Positions 26,228 to 35,533 of a DNA stretch of 64,000 nt are shown one piece after another. The translations under genes were made by a program, and so were the position numbers. The stretch is from the NCBI GenBank assembly GCA_963642705.1, contig CAVIHU010000006.1:33047-97046 (forward strand), written 5' to 3'. The DNA is from UBA11524 sp963642705. Lineage in GTDB: Bacteria > Bacillota > Clostridia > Christensenellales > Aristaeellaceae. Below the pieces are notes generated by a model. The model was not told where the DNA came from. It made no database searches and was given only the letters and a program-made list of their open reading frames with translations. The stretch's first letter is position 1. The number at the start of each line of letters is the position of its first letter.

Positions 26228-27457
26228 ATGTTTCATATCAATGATGATTTCATCCGTCTGCCGGGTTCGTACCTGTTTGCTGAAATTGCGCGTCGCGTGA
26301 AGGTGTACAGCGCCGAGCATCCCGATGCGGACATCATCCGTCTGGGCATCGGCGATGTGACGCGTCCGCTGGCGCCGGTAGTCATCGATGCCATGCACAA
26401 GGCAGTCAGCGAGATGGGTGTGCAGGAGACCTTCCACGGCTACGGTCCTGACTACGGCTATGATTTCCTCGTTAATGCCATCCGTGAGCATGATTATGCA
26501 AGCCGCGGCGTGTCCGTTGACTACGATGAGGTGTTCATTTCCGATGGCGCGAAGTGCGATGTTGGCAATATTCAGGAAATGTTCAGTGGCGATGCCGTGA
26601 TTGCTGTGACCGACCCGGTCTATCCGGTGTATGTGGACTCGAATGCTATGGCTGGTCGCGCGGGCGATTATGTCAATGACCGCTGGACAAAGCTCGTGTA
26701 TCTGCCCTGCAATGCGGAAAATGACTTTGTACCCGCGCTGCCGGACACGCCGGTAGACGTGATTTACCTCTGCTACCCCAATAATCCGACCGGTACAGTG
26801 CTGAATCGTGAGCAGCTGACGAAGTGGGTGAATTATGCACGCGAAAACGGCGCACTCATTATCTACGATGCAGCGTATCGCGCGTTCGTCTCCACGCCGG
26901 ACATTCCGTTGTCGATTTACGAGATTGAAGGCGCGAAGGAATGCGCGATTGAATGCAATTCCTTCTCCAAGACGGCTGGCTTTACCGGCACGCGCTGCGG
27001 CTACACCATCGTACCGCATGCGGTGAAGGGTTTGAGCGCAAAGGGTGAAAGGATCGAGCTGAATGCATTGTGGAAGCGCCGCATGTCCACAAAATTCAAC
27101 GGCGTCAGCTATCCGGTGCAGCGTGCGGCAGCGGCTGTCTACACTGAGGATGGGCAGAAGCAGATTAAGGAAACGATCGCTTACTACATGCAGAACGCCA
27201 AAATCATCCGCGAGGGTTTGACAGCGGCAGGTATCACTGTATTTGGCGGCGTTGATGCACCGTATATCTGGCTGAAGGTGCCGGCTGGCATGGACAGCTG
27301 GACGTTCTTCGATCGCTTGCTGGATGAATGCCACATTGTCGGCACGCCCGGTTCCGGCTTTGGTCCGAGCGGCGAGGGCTATTTCCGCCTGACCGCCTTC
27401 AACACGCTGGAAAAGACGCAGCAGGCGATTGAACGCATCCGCAATTGGAAAATCTGA
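26228..27457 (+). CDS. dapL: LL-diaminopimelate aminotransferase
   Basis: DapL makes LL-DAP directly from tetrahydrodipicolinate and glutamate, bypassing the succinylase or acetylase routes. This 409-residue PLP enzyme has the typical start FHINDDFIRLPGSYLFAEIA, IIRLGIGDVTRPL, YPNNPTGTVL, the PLP Lys in NSFSKTAGFTGTRCGYT, and PYIWLKVP. The start at 26228 follows GGAGAG. Co-transcribed with dapF and ended by a strong terminator. Confidence 0.96.
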   Translation: MFHINDDFIRLPGSYLFAEIARRVKVYSAEHPDADIIRLGIGDVTRPLAPVVIDAMHKAVSEMGVQETFHGYGPDYGYDFLVNAIREHDYASRGVSVDYDEVFISDGAKCDVGNIQEMFSGDAVIAVTDPVYPVYVDSNAMAGRAGDYVNDRWTKLVYLPCNAENDFVPALPDTPVDVIYLCYPNNPTGTVLNREQLTKWVNYARENGALIIYDAAYRAFVSTPDIPLSIYEIEGAKECAIECNSFSKTAGFTGTRCGYTIVPHAVKGLSAKGERIELNALWKRRMSTKFNGVSYPVQRAAAAVYTEDGQKQIKETIAYYMQNAKIIREGLTAAGITVFGGVDAPYIWLKVPAGMDSWTFFDRLLDECHIVGTPGSGFGPSGEGYFRLTAFNTLEKTQQAIERIRNWKI

Positions 27458-27465
27458 GGAACAGG

Positions 27466-27505
27466 AAAGACCGAACGGTTCGGGCATGAACCGTTCGGTC
27501 TTTTA
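27466..27505. terminator. Bidirectional terminator, dapL / GH31-like gene
   Basis: A 16-bp perfect stem (27466-27481 with 27488-27503) with a 6-base loop, followed by TTTTATTT. The right arm overlaps the stop codon of the convergent gene. Confidence 0.92.
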
Positions 27506-28228
27506 TTTGATGATGATTTCTTCGCCGTTCTGATGGACGATGCAATGATACGGCTTGCAGGATGTGCTTTCGCAGTGAAAGCCGTCTGTGCCGCAGGAAG
27601 CGCGGTAGCGGGTACCGTCTGCAAGGATACACGCGGCAAATTTGTCCGGCTGAAACCAGTGCAGCACGAGTCGGTCTGCATCATCCGCATCAGCAGTGCG
27701 GTCGTTGACGCCGATGGGCAGCAACGTGTTTTCGCGGACAAACACCGGCAGCTCCTGATAACCGTGCATCCGCCTGAATGAACCGGTGCAGCATTCGCCG
27801 CTGTGCAGCATCGTCCAGATGCCATCGGGCAAACGGACATCCTCGGTGCCGTCGTCCGATGGTCGCAGAATCAGCAGACTGCTACCGAGCATTATGCCGC
27901 CATCGACAGGAACTGCGGTGAAGCCAGGGCGGAAATATGGGAGCAACGACAGTTGAAGGCATGTGTAATGACGGAGCACGTTGCCGGGCTGTGCATCGCC
28001 GGAAAGAAGTCGGACGAGTATGTCAGCCGGAATAGGTTGACCGGGCTGCATCAGCGCAAAGGCAGCACGGAACAGGAAAGCCCGACGGCTGTCGGCTCCG
28101 TCAAAAAGCGGCGCAGGCACAACGGTGAAGCCGCCGAAGGGTATTTCTTGCGAATCAATCAGCGACGCAGCCTGGTTTCGGAGCGCATCGTCATTCGATG
28201 GGTCGGAAGCAAGCAAACCGTATGTCAT
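27503..28228 (-). CDS. Orphan GH31-like C-terminal domain protein
   Basis: This 241-residue protein resembles only the end of an alpha-glucosidase-type (GH31) enzyme. It has the last barrel helix region (LRHYTCLQLSLLPYF), the segment leading to the beta-sandwich (GIMLGSSLLILRP, then VRLPDGIWTMLHSGE) and the proximal sandwich motif ELPVFVRENTLLPIG. The catalytic barrel with its two Asp residues is absent and there is no sign of it upstream. It starts at 28228 in an ATGA overlap with the NERD gene and has GGAGG at good distance, so it is translated, probably coupled. It may be a remnant or a carbohydrate-binding partner. The GH31 link is by motif reading only. Confidence 0.6.
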   Translation of the reverse strand: MTYGLLASDPSNDDALRNQAASLIDSQEIPFGGFTVVPAPLFDGADSRRAFLFRAAFALMQPGQPIPADILVRLLSGDAQPGNVLRHYTCLQLSLLPYFRPGFTAVPVDGGIMLGSSLLILRPSDDGTEDVRLPDGIWTMLHSGECCTGSFRRMHGYQELPVFVRENTLLPIGVNDRTADADDADRLVLHWFQPDKFAACILADGTRYRASCGTDGFHCESTSCKPYHCIVHQNGEEIIIK

Positions 28229-29031
28229 TTCATATCCTCCAACAGTCGGCACAGCTGACGAAATTCGCGTCTGCGCAGGCGTTTCCCGCGATGCAGAATC
28301 AGAAAACGCAGGCGGAAGCGGTTGCGGCGCGTCAATACGGGTGTTGCCCGATGCGTATGGAAACGGTCAGCAAGCCTGACTTCCGTGCCTTCGCGGACGA
28401 ACAGCACACATTTCTTCACCGGCGAAGGGACGCCGCCGTCCGCAACGGCACGGGCAAGCGTCTGCGCATGAGTTGCGACCTGCATAACCGGGTTATAGAA
28501 AGTGAGCGTATCGCCGTTCTTGCGCGTGAGCAGCAGGTCGTGATCGGAATAATCGCCCGTTACGCATCCGGCGTGGTTCTTGACCTCGATGACGGTTGCG
28601 CCGCGGCGCGTCAGGGCAACGAGGTCGCATTCGCTGCGGTTGCCGGCATGGACGATGCGGTTAGGGTAGACATGGACGGAATTCGGCAGACGCTCAAGCA
28701 TTGCGCGAGCATCCTCTTCACCGTGTATGCCGGAGGATACAAGCGTTGCAGCATATTTTGCCCCTCTTGCACGGCGTTCGAGGCGAAAAGAAACCAGCAC
28801 CGGTGCGGACAGCAGCACGGCGAACAGCGCGATGATGACCCATGCACGGAAACGCACGTCGGCAGATAAAGCGTCCTTCAGTGAGGGAAACCACCACAGC
28901 GCGGTCAGCACGGAAATCATCCAGCAAACCGGCGGCAGCAGCCGCGCATGGAATAAAAGCAAATGTTGTCGGCGGCGCAGGACGGTCAGCTTTTGCGATT
29001 GTCCCTCGTTGCCGGAATGAAAAATGGCCAT
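28225..29031 (-). CDS. NERD-domain membrane protein
   Basis: This 268-residue protein has two N-terminal hydrophobic segments (LPPVCWMISVLTALWWF and WVIIALFAVLLSAPVLV) and then a nuclease-related domain: GIHGEEDARAMLERLP, the acidic SECDLVALTRRGATVIEVKNH, which holds the D...ExK motif of restriction-like nucleases, and a later KKCVLFV strand. NERD proteins are widespread and their substrates are mostly unknown. The start at 29031 follows GAAGGAG. It is coupled to the GH31-like gene (ATGA). Confidence 0.82.
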   Translation of the reverse strand: MAIFHSGNEGQSQKLTVLRRRQHLLLFHARLLPPVCWMISVLTALWWFPSLKDALSADVRFRAWVIIALFAVLLSAPVLVSFRLERRARGAKYAATLVSSGIHGEEDARAMLERLPNSVHVYPNRIVHAGNRSECDLVALTRRGATVIEVKNHAGCVTGDYSDHDLLLTRKNGDTLTFYNPVMQVATHAQTLARAVADGGVPSPVKKCVLFVREGTEVRLADRFHTHRATPVLTRRNRFRLRFLILHRGKRLRRREFRQLCRLLEDMK

Positions 29032-29478
29032 AGATCTCCTTCGGCATACAGAACAAGTGTATGCAAACAATGAACAATACGACAAATCATGTGGAAAATC
29101 CTGCTCACGGAAATCATTTTTCCAGGATCAAAGAAAGGCGCTCTGGTTCAAGGAGGCAATCCAGCATCAGTTTGGACATTGGTCTGCCGGAAGAGATTCA
29201 TGCTTTGTATTGTTTTAAGAGGTTCTTCTGTCGTCTCGTCCTCTTCAAAGCAGTCAATGATATTCATTTTCTCCAAGGCTGCGTTCTATCATGTTTTTCG
29301 CCTCCTGCAAGGACATCCTGAGAAAGTTTTTGAAAATTTTTCCGTGTCGTCATCATCCTTGCCCTTGTCTTTTTTTTGATAAAGTGATATGATTATTTTT
29401 TGGGTGGCAAACTGCTTTTCTTAATGAGTGATGCATGCATTTGCCGTTGAAACCCTTTCAAATGTGAGGAGGATTTCC
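29032..29478 (+). other. Intergenic region, NERD gene to glgP
   Basis: This 447-bp stretch contains a 7-bp inverted repeat (GCATACA, 29044-29050, with 29058-29064) just upstream of the NERD gene and the glgP promoter at 29365-29393. Small open frames here lack ribosome-binding sites and recognisable protein features. I see no gene. Confidence 0.55.
29365..29393 (+). promoter_or_regulatory. Promoter of glgP
   Basis: TTGTCT (29365-29370), a 17-bp spacer and TATGAT (29388-29393). Confidence 0.62.
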
Positions 29479-31938
29479 ATGCCTACGACATCCTTTGATA
29501 AAGACTCGATTAAGGCTTCCATTATCGGCAAGCTGCAACGCTATAACGGTCGAACAATCGAAGAAGCTTCCAATGGGCAGATCTACCGTGCCCTTGCGTC
29601 GACTGTCCGCGACCAGATCATGCAGAAATGGATGGTTTCCCGCGAGGAGCGCAAGACAAACAACAGCAAGCGCCTGTTCTATCTTTCCGTTGAATTTCTG
29701 ATGGGCAGAAGCCTGTATACCAACGTTCTGAACCTCGTGTCGCTCGACGCCTACAAGCAGGCACTCGATGAACTGCATGTCGATGTTGACAAGGTGCTCC
29801 GCGAAGAGCCGGAACCCGCGCTGGGCAACGGCGGTCTCGGCAGACTGGCTGCGTGCTTCATGGACTCGCTGGCATCGCTTGATCTGCCGAGCATGGGCTG
29901 CTCCATCCGCTATGAATACGGTCTGTTCCGTCAGAAAATTGTCGACGGTCAGCAGGTTGAGCTGCCAGACTACTGGCTCGGAAACGGCAACGTGTGGGAA
30001 ATGCCCGTCATGGAGGATGCCTGCGAGGTACACTTCAACGGCTCCGTTGAGATGGTGAATGAAGATGGCCGCACCACCTTCCGTCATGTCGGCTACAACA
30101 CGGTCGAAGCAGTTCCGTATGACATGCCGCTCGTCGGCTACGATACCTCGACCGTCAACAGTCTGCGCCTGTGGAGCGCCCGCGCACCGAAGCGCATTGA
30201 CCTGAGCGACTTCAATCACGGCCATTACGTGCAGGCCACCGAGGAAAAGGAGCTTGCCGAAGCCATTTCGAACATCCTTTACCCTGAGGACAACCACTAT
30301 GAAGGCAAGCTGCTCCGCCTGAAGCAGCAGTATTTCTTCACCTCTGCCACGCTTCAGTATATCCTGAAGGACTTCAAGAAGCTCAACGGCACAAACTGGA
30401 GCAAGTTGCCGGAGAAAGTCGTCATTCATATCAATGACACGCATCCCGGTCTGGCAATTCCGGAGCTGATGCGCCTGCTGATGGACGAGGAAGGTCTCGG
30501 TTGGGACGAAGCGCAGCAGATTGTCAGCCGTACGATGGCGTACACCAACCACACCATTATGGCAGAAGCGCTCGAAAAGTGGCCGGAGGAAATGGTCAAA
30601 ACGTTGCTGCCGCGCATCTATCAGATTCTGGTTGAGATGAACAAGCGCCTCTGTGCGCGTCTGTGGAATTTCTTCCCCGGTCAGGCAGAGCGTGTTGGTC
30701 ACATGGCCATCATCGCATACGGCTACATCCACATGGCAAACCTGTGCGTCGCGATGACCTTCTCCACCAATGGCGTCAGCCAGCTGCACGGCGACATTCT
30801 CAAAGCAGAAACGTTCCATGACTTCTATCTTGTCATGCCGGAGAAGTTCAGCGCCATCACGAACGGCATCACGCACCGCCGCTGGCTTATGGCATGCAAT
30901 CCCGAACTGACGAACCTTATTTGCAACACAATCGGTACGAACTGGATTAAAGAGCCTGAGCTGCTGCGCGAACTGGCGCCGTATGCCGATGACGCTGCCT
31001 TCCGCGAGAAGTTCGCCGTCATCAAGCATCACAACAAGGAGCGCCTTGCCGCATTCCTCAAGGATCGGCAGAATGTAATTGTTGACCCGGACTTCATGTT
31101 CGATGCACAGTCCAAGCGCCTGCACGAATACAAGCGGCAGATGCTGAACGCCCTGCACGTGCTGGTGCTCTACAACCGTATCGTCAACGACCCAAACTTC
31201 ACCATGCAGCCGCGCGTGTTCATTTTCGGCTCGAAGGCGGCTCCCGGCTATAACCGTGCCAAGCAGATCATCCGCTTCATCAACGGCATTGCAGCACTGA
31301 TTGCCAAGCATCCGCGTGCCAGCAAGATGCTGCAGGTTGTATTCCTGGAGAACTACGATGTTTCCAGCGCTCAGGTTCTGATTCCCGCGACAGAGGTATC
31401 CGAGCAGCTGTCCACCGCCTCGAAGGAAGCCAGCGGCACCGGCAACATGAAGTACATGATGAACGGCGCAGTCACCATCGGCACGATGGACGGGGCGAAT
31501 GTCGAAATCTCCGAACAGGTCGGCATGGACAACATCTACATTTTCGGCATGCGTTCCGACACTGTGCTGGACATGTACCGCGAACGGAACTACAATCCAA
31601 TGACGATCTTCGAGACGAACCAGGAGCTGCGCCTTGCCATGACGCAGATGATCGATGGGACTGTGCTGCCTGATGCGCCCGGTGTGTTGCAGGATCTCTA
31701 TCATAGCCTGCTCATCGGCGACTGGGGCAACATGGCAGACCCGTACTTCGTCCTCAAGGATTTTGGCTCCTACTCCATGGCACAGCGCCGCATCAACGCG
31801 GATTATGCCGACAAGGACAAGTGGAATCGTATGGCAGTCATCAACACCGCGATGTCCGGCATCTTCTCCTCCGACCGCACCATCCGCGAGTACAACGATC
31901 GCATCTGGCATCTCGATCCGCTGAGGGGAAAGCGCTAA
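29479..31938 (+). CDS. glgP: Glycogen / alpha-glucan phosphorylase
   Basis: This 819-residue GT35 enzyme releases glucose-1-phosphate from alpha-1,4-glucans. It has RLFYLSVEFLMGRSL, LGNGGLGRLAACFMDSLASL, INDTHPGLAIPELMR, and the PLP site EASGTGNMKYMMNGAVTIGT, where Lys binds the cofactor. Full family length. The ATG at 29479 has GAGGAGG upstream and starts MPTTSFDKDS; a frame extension to 29428 has no ribosome-binding site. It ends at a terminator, and a GH13 enzyme gene follows, so both probably serve stored or imported glucans. Confidence 0.97.
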   Translation: MPTTSFDKDSIKASIIGKLQRYNGRTIEEASNGQIYRALASTVRDQIMQKWMVSREERKTNNSKRLFYLSVEFLMGRSLYTNVLNLVSLDAYKQALDELHVDVDKVLREEPEPALGNGGLGRLAACFMDSLASLDLPSMGCSIRYEYGLFRQKIVDGQQVELPDYWLGNGNVWEMPVMEDACEVHFNGSVEMVNEDGRTTFRHVGYNTVEAVPYDMPLVGYDTSTVNSLRLWSARAPKRIDLSDFNHGHYVQATEEKELAEAISNILYPEDNHYEGKLLRLKQQYFFTSATLQYILKDFKKLNGTNWSKLPEKVVIHINDTHPGLAIPELMRLLMDEEGLGWDEAQQIVSRTMAYTNHTIMAEALEKWPEEMVKTLLPRIYQILVEMNKRLCARLWNFFPGQAERVGHMAIIAYGYIHMANLCVAMTFSTNGVSQLHGDILKAETFHDFYLVMPEKFSAITNGITHRRWLMACNPELTNLICNTIGTNWIKEPELLRELAPYADDAAFREKFAVIKHHNKERLAAFLKDRQNVIVDPDFMFDAQSKRLHEYKRQMLNALHVLVLYNRIVNDPNFTMQPRVFIFGSKAAPGYNRAKQIIRFINGIAALIAKHPRASKMLQVVFLENYDVSSAQVLIPATEVSEQLSTASKEASGTGNMKYMMNGAVTIGTMDGANVEISEQVGMDNIYIFGMRSDTVLDMYRERNYNPMTIFETNQELRLAMTQMIDGTVLPDAPGVLQDLYHSLLIGDWGNMADPYFVLKDFGSYSMAQRRINADYADKDKWNRMAVINTAMSGIFSSDRTIREYNDRIWHLDPLRGKR

Positions 31939-31952
31939 TTGACGGATGAACA

Positions 31953-31984
31953 GCAAAAAGTCCGGAGAAATTCGGACTTTTTGC
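31953..31984 (+). terminator. Terminator after glgP
   Basis: A 12-bp stem, GCAAAAAGTCCG (31953-31964) with 31973-31984, loop of 8, T run within the right arm. It also argues against the longer reading frame of the next gene. Confidence 0.85.
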
Positions 31985-32032
31985 CGTGCTTATCTATTTT
32001 GTCGTATTTTTGATGAATGGGTGGTTGACACC

Positions 32033-33805
32033 ATGATCCTGCACAATTCCCACGATGCATTTTACCGCGATCCATCTGGTCCCGCGCCTGCCGGCGGCAA
32101 CGTTCTCATCCGCATCCATTGTGACGAGGCAACAAGCGTCGTTCTCCGCACGTGGATGACGGAGGAGCTCTGCTATGCCATGCTGCCAACGGCGGAGCAC
32201 GTCTGGGAAATTGCCATTCCCCTGCCAAAAGAGCCCGGCCTATTCTGGTATTACTTCATTATCTACCGCAAGGACGGTCGGACGCTGCGCTATGGCAATC
32301 AGCCGGACAAGCTCGGCGGTGTCGGGCTTTGCTGTGAGCACGGCGAGCCGGAATCGTTCCAGATTACGGTGTACGACCCTGCTTACAGGACACCTGAAGC
32401 ATTCCATGGCGCGAACATCTATCAGATTTTTCCTGACCGTTTCCGCCGTGCACCGACGCAATCCATTGACTCGCGGCAGGATCGCTATATTCACAAGGAC
32501 TGGAACGAAGAACTGCTCAGCGTCGGCGACCTGCGCGGCGGCAAATATCAGGAGCTTGATTTCTACGGCGGAACATTAACCGGCATTCAGGAGAAGCTCC
32601 CCTATTTGAAGAGCCTCGGCATTGACATCATCTACCTGAATCCTGTCTTCCGTGCACGCTCCAACCATCGCTACGATACCGGCGACTACACGCAGATTGA
32701 CCCGCTGTGCGGCACGAACGAAGAGTTTTCCGCACTATGCAAGGCAGCGAAAGAGCAGGGTATGCGCGTCATGCTCGACGGCGTCTTCTCCCACACAGGC
32801 GAAGACAGCGTGTACTTCAACCACTTCGGGCACTATGAGACGCTTGGCGCATATCAAGGACAGTCCTCCTCCTATTACGACTGGTACACCTTCAACCATT
32901 ATCCAGATGACTACAAGGCCTGGTGGGGCATCCTGTCCCTGCCGGAGCTTCGCAAGGAGAATCCAGACTATCAAAAATTCATGTTCCGGCCGCACGAGGG
33001 CATTGTGCCGCGCTGGATTGAGGCAGGCAGCTGCGGTTGGCGGCTCGATGTCGCCGATGAGCTGCCGATGGATTTCCTGCGTAAGCTGCGCATTGCTGCA
33101 AAGAGTGCCAATCCCGAAGCAGTCGTGCTTGGTGAAGTCTGGGAGGACGCAAGCAACAAGATTTCCTACGGGCAGATGCGCTGCTACTGCACGGGCGACA
33201 CGCTTGACAGCGTCATGAACTACCCTGTCCGTCAGGCGATTCTGGACTTCGTGATGGGTAAGGAGTCAGCTGCTAACTTCGTGCGTCTCATCCGCCACCA
33301 GCAGGAGGTCTATCCGGCACAGTTCCGTTACGCGCTGATGAACCTCATCGGCAGCCATGATCGTTGCCGCGTGCTGAATATCCTCGCCGGACGTGAATGT
33401 CAGGAGCTGAGCAAGGCGGATCAGCAGCATGTCCGTCTGAGCGTTGATGAATACGAGACGGCAGTTAAGCGCTACAAGCTCTGCATCGACCTGCTGTGCG
33501 CCCTGCCTGGCTGCGTCACCATCTACTACGGCGACGAGGCTGGTCTGACCGGTTGCCATGACCCGTGGAACCGCCGCGCCTTTCCATGGGGGCACGAGGA
33601 TCAGTCACTGACAGCCTATGTCAGCAACAAGCTGCGCCACCGTCAGCATTCGCTTCTCCTGCGGCTGGGCTGGTGCGACATCGAAGCACGCAATGATGAC
33701 ACGCTCGTGATCACGCGCACCATGAAGAATGGTCTTGACGCGCTTGGTCAGCCAACCGATGTGACCGGCATGGAAATCATCCGAATCTGCAGAAATCTGA
33801 GATAA
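32033..33805 (+). CDS. GH13 alpha-amylase / neopullulanase-like enzyme
   Basis: This 590-residue GH13 enzyme has an N-terminal beta-domain (residues 1-120), which is common in neopullulanases and cyclomaltodextrinases, then the barrel: IYQIFPDRF, IDIIYLNPVFRARSNHRYD, RVMLDGVFSHTG, the nucleophile in GWRLDVADE, the acid/base Glu in VVLGEVWED, and GSHDRCR with the third carboxylate. No signal peptide, so cytoplasmic: it would debranch or hydrolyse maltodextrins beside glgP. The frame stays open from 31946 but that part spans the glgP terminator; the ATG at 32033 with GGTGG upstream is chosen. Confidence 0.9.
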   Translation: MILHNSHDAFYRDPSGPAPAGGNVLIRIHCDEATSVVLRTWMTEELCYAMLPTAEHVWEIAIPLPKEPGLFWYYFIIYRKDGRTLRYGNQPDKLGGVGLCCEHGEPESFQITVYDPAYRTPEAFHGANIYQIFPDRFRRAPTQSIDSRQDRYIHKDWNEELLSVGDLRGGKYQELDFYGGTLTGIQEKLPYLKSLGIDIIYLNPVFRARSNHRYDTGDYTQIDPLCGTNEEFSALCKAAKEQGMRVMLDGVFSHTGEDSVYFNHFGHYETLGAYQGQSSSYYDWYTFNHYPDDYKAWWGILSLPELRKENPDYQKFMFRPHEGIVPRWIEAGSCGWRLDVADELPMDFLRKLRIAAKSANPEAVVLGEVWEDASNKISYGQMRCYCTGDTLDSVMNYPVRQAILDFVMGKESAANFVRLIRHQQEVYPAQFRYALMNLIGSHDRCRVLNILAGRECQELSKADQQHVRLSVDEYETAVKRYKLCIDLLCALPGCVTIYYGDEAGLTGCHDPWNRRAFPWGHEDQSLTAYVSNKLRHRQHSLLLRLGWCDIEARNDDTLVITRTMKNGLDALGQPTDVTGMEIIRICRNLR

Positions 33806-33810
33806 AATAG

Positions 33811-33848
33811 CCTCCGGCTGCTGATGCAGTCGGAGGTCTTCTTGTTTT
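33811..33848. terminator. Terminator between the GH13 gene and the phosphoribosyltransferase gene
   Basis: CCTCCG (33811-33816) pairs with CGGAGG (33831-33836), with an inner CTGC/GCAG stem, followed by TCTTCTTGTTTTT on the plus strand. It lies between convergent genes. Confidence 0.8.
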
Positions 33849-33855
33849 TGTGCTA

Positions 33856-34413
33856 TTAGCCGATAATTTCGCCCTTTTCGTTGAACAGCGGCAGCTTCTC
33901 GAGGTAAACGAGATCCTTGCGCTCCTGCGCATCGCCCTCTGCCAGAATCGCCATGCGTCCAACGATTTCACCGCCTGCCTGATTGACAAGCGCTTCGAGC
34001 GCATTGAGTGATTCGCCGGTGGAAATCACGTCGTCGACGATCAGAATACGCTTGCCCTTCATCATCTCGGCATCCGCACCATCAAGGCAGAGCTTCTGCA
34101 CCGCGGCAGTCGTGATGGACTTCACCTCAACGCCGACAACGTTCTGCATATACACCTTCACGCCCTTGCGCGCAAGAAACCACTTCTTGTCGCCGTGCTG
34201 ACGAGCCATTTCGTACACCAGCGGAATACCCTTTGACTCCGCCGTGATGAGGTAATCGTATTCGGGTGCGCGCTTGAGCAGCTCCGTCGCGCAGGCGATG
34301 GTCAGCTCGCAGTCCCCAAAGATCACGAAACCGGCGATATAAAGGTCATCATTTACGCGGCAAATCGGCAGGGCGCGCTTGAGTCCTGCAATAGTCATTT
34401 CATGCGCTAACAT
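33856..34413 (-). CDS. Phosphoribosyltransferase family protein (Apt-like)
   Basis: This 185-residue type I phosphoribosyltransferase has the PRPP loop RILIVDDVISTGES, ITAESKGIPLVYEMA, and the ARKGVKVYM...SITT segment shared with adenine and xanthine phosphoribosyltransferases and PurR-like proteins. It probably salvages a purine base with PRPP in the cytoplasm; the base cannot be read from the sequence. It starts at 34413 after AAAGGGGAT. It has its own consensus-like promoter. Confidence 0.85.
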   Translation of the reverse strand: MLAHEMTIAGLKRALPICRVNDDLYIAGFVIFGDCELTIACATELLKRAPEYDYLITAESKGIPLVYEMARQHGDKKWFLARKGVKVYMQNVVGVEVKSITTAAVQKLCLDGADAEMMKGKRILIVDDVISTGESLNALEALVNQAGGEIVGRMAILAEGDAQERKDLVYLEKLPLFNEKGEIIG

Positions 34414-34476
34414 GTTCGTATCCCCTTTGTCTTCAGACAGATTGTAAGGCGCCCTTTTCAAACGCTTTTACATCAT

Positions 34477-34505
34477 ATTTTACCGCGAATGCAGTCGAAT
34501 GTCAA
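34477..34505 (-). promoter_or_regulatory. Promoter of the phosphoribosyltransferase gene
   Basis: On the minus strand TTGACA (34500-34505), a 17-bp spacer and TAAAAT (34477-34482). Confidence 0.8.
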
Positions 34506-34521
34506 TCATTTGCAGGCGGAT

Positions 34522-35481
34522 TTACAAACTAATCGGCTTGGAAATTCCATTCACAACATGCTCGGGCAGTCTGCCTGCCAGCGCATCCAGAATCTGCCGT
34601 GCACACTCCTCCGCCATGCGTCTGCGAACCTCCTCGGTGTTCGCGCCGACATGTGGCGTCATCACCACATTCGGCAATGTGCGCAGACATTCCGGCACAT
34701 GCGGCTCATCGGGATACACATCCAGCCCTGCTCCCGACAGTTGACCGCAGCGAATCGCTTCCGCAAGCGCCTTGCAATCCACCAGCGCACCGCGCGCCGT
34801 GTTAATCAGGATTGCGCCGTGCTTCATGGCAAACAGCACATCCCTGCTGACCATGCCGCGCGTGTCATCCGTCAGAGGACAATGCAGCGACACAATATCC
34901 GAGCGCGTCAGCAGTTCCGCTTTCGTTACGCTCTCGATGGACGGATGATGCACACCATGACGGCTGAAGCCCACCACGCGCATGCCGAATGCAGATGCCA
35001 TCTCCGCCGTTCGCTGTCCGATTTTGCCGCAGCCGAGAATGCCCATCGTCTCTCCGCGCAGGCTATGCCCCATGTTGCGCCCCATACCAAACAGCCCTTC
35101 CGGTGCTTCGCTGTGCATGCGGATGGTGCTTTCGCCGATTTTCCTGGATACGGCCAGCATCAGCCCGAAGGCAAGCTCCGCCGTGCTTTCCGCCACCGTA
35201 TCCGGCAGATTCGTGACCGGCACGCCGCATTCCGCCGCTGCATGAATGTCCACGCCGTCATATCCAGCGCCGTAGTTCGCGATGATTTTCAGCTTTCTCC
35301 CCTTGCGGATGAGGTCACCCGTCAGTCGGCCACCGGCAACCACCGCATCCGCCATGGGCATATAAGCAGCAAGCTGTTCGTCCGTAAAAGAGGTCAGCAG
35401 TGCCGGAATGATGACCGTATGCCCACGCAAAAGCGAAAAACCATCATTCGGCACGCCATGCGTCACCAGAATCGTCGCCAT
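34522..35481 (-). CDS. D-2-hydroxyacid dehydrogenase
   Basis: This 319-residue NAD-dependent dehydrogenase of the D-isomer family reduces 2-keto acids (glyoxylate, hydroxypyruvate or similar). It has IIANYGAGYDGVDIHAAAECGVPVTN, the Rossmann motif GILGCGKIGQRTAEMA, CPLTDDTRGMVS, NTARGALVDCKAL with the active Arg, a Glu in GLDVYPDEPH and the catalytic His in TPHVGANT. GGAGGGAGCCG precedes the start at 35481. It lies just after the rimI terminator. Substrate is not determined. Confidence 0.9.
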   Translation of the reverse strand: MATILVTHGVPNDGFSLLRGHTVIIPALLTSFTDEQLAAYMPMADAVVAGGRLTGDLIRKGRKLKIIANYGAGYDGVDIHAAAECGVPVTNLPDTVAESTAELAFGLMLAVSRKIGESTIRMHSEAPEGLFGMGRNMGHSLRGETMGILGCGKIGQRTAEMASAFGMRVVGFSRHGVHHPSIESVTKAELLTRSDIVSLHCPLTDDTRGMVSRDVLFAMKHGAILINTARGALVDCKALAEAIRCGQLSGAGLDVYPDEPHVPECLRTLPNVVMTPHVGANTEEVRRRMAEECARQILDALAGRLPEHVVNGISKPISL

Positions 35482-35497
35482 CGGCTCCCTCCTTTGC

Positions 35498-35526
35498 AAA
35501 AAAACGCCCGTCATATGGACGAGCGT
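35498..35526 (-). terminator. Terminator of the ribU-tsaE-tsaB-rimI operon
   Basis: On the minus strand a near-perfect 9-bp stem (35504-35512 with 35518-35526; one mismatch) runs into seven T residues. It separates rimI from the dehydrogenase gene. Confidence 0.78.
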
Positions 35527-35533
35527 CGATTTT

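Noticed and set aside
28228..28252. Upstream start for the GH31-like gene at 28252
   Set aside because: The ATG at 28228 has GGAGG at the right distance and an ATGA overlap; the longer form has no such signal.
29061..29379. Short frames in the NERD-glgP gap
   Set aside because: No ribosome-binding site, no signal peptide or motif, and overlapping frames of equal quality.
29458..31956. An 832-codon open frame antisense to glgP
   Set aside because: Glycogen phosphorylase on the plus strand is full-length with its PLP site. The antisense product has no domain and no ribosome-binding site.
31946..32032. N-terminal extension of the GH13 gene
   Set aside because: It would be translated through the glgP terminator and lacks a ribosome-binding site.
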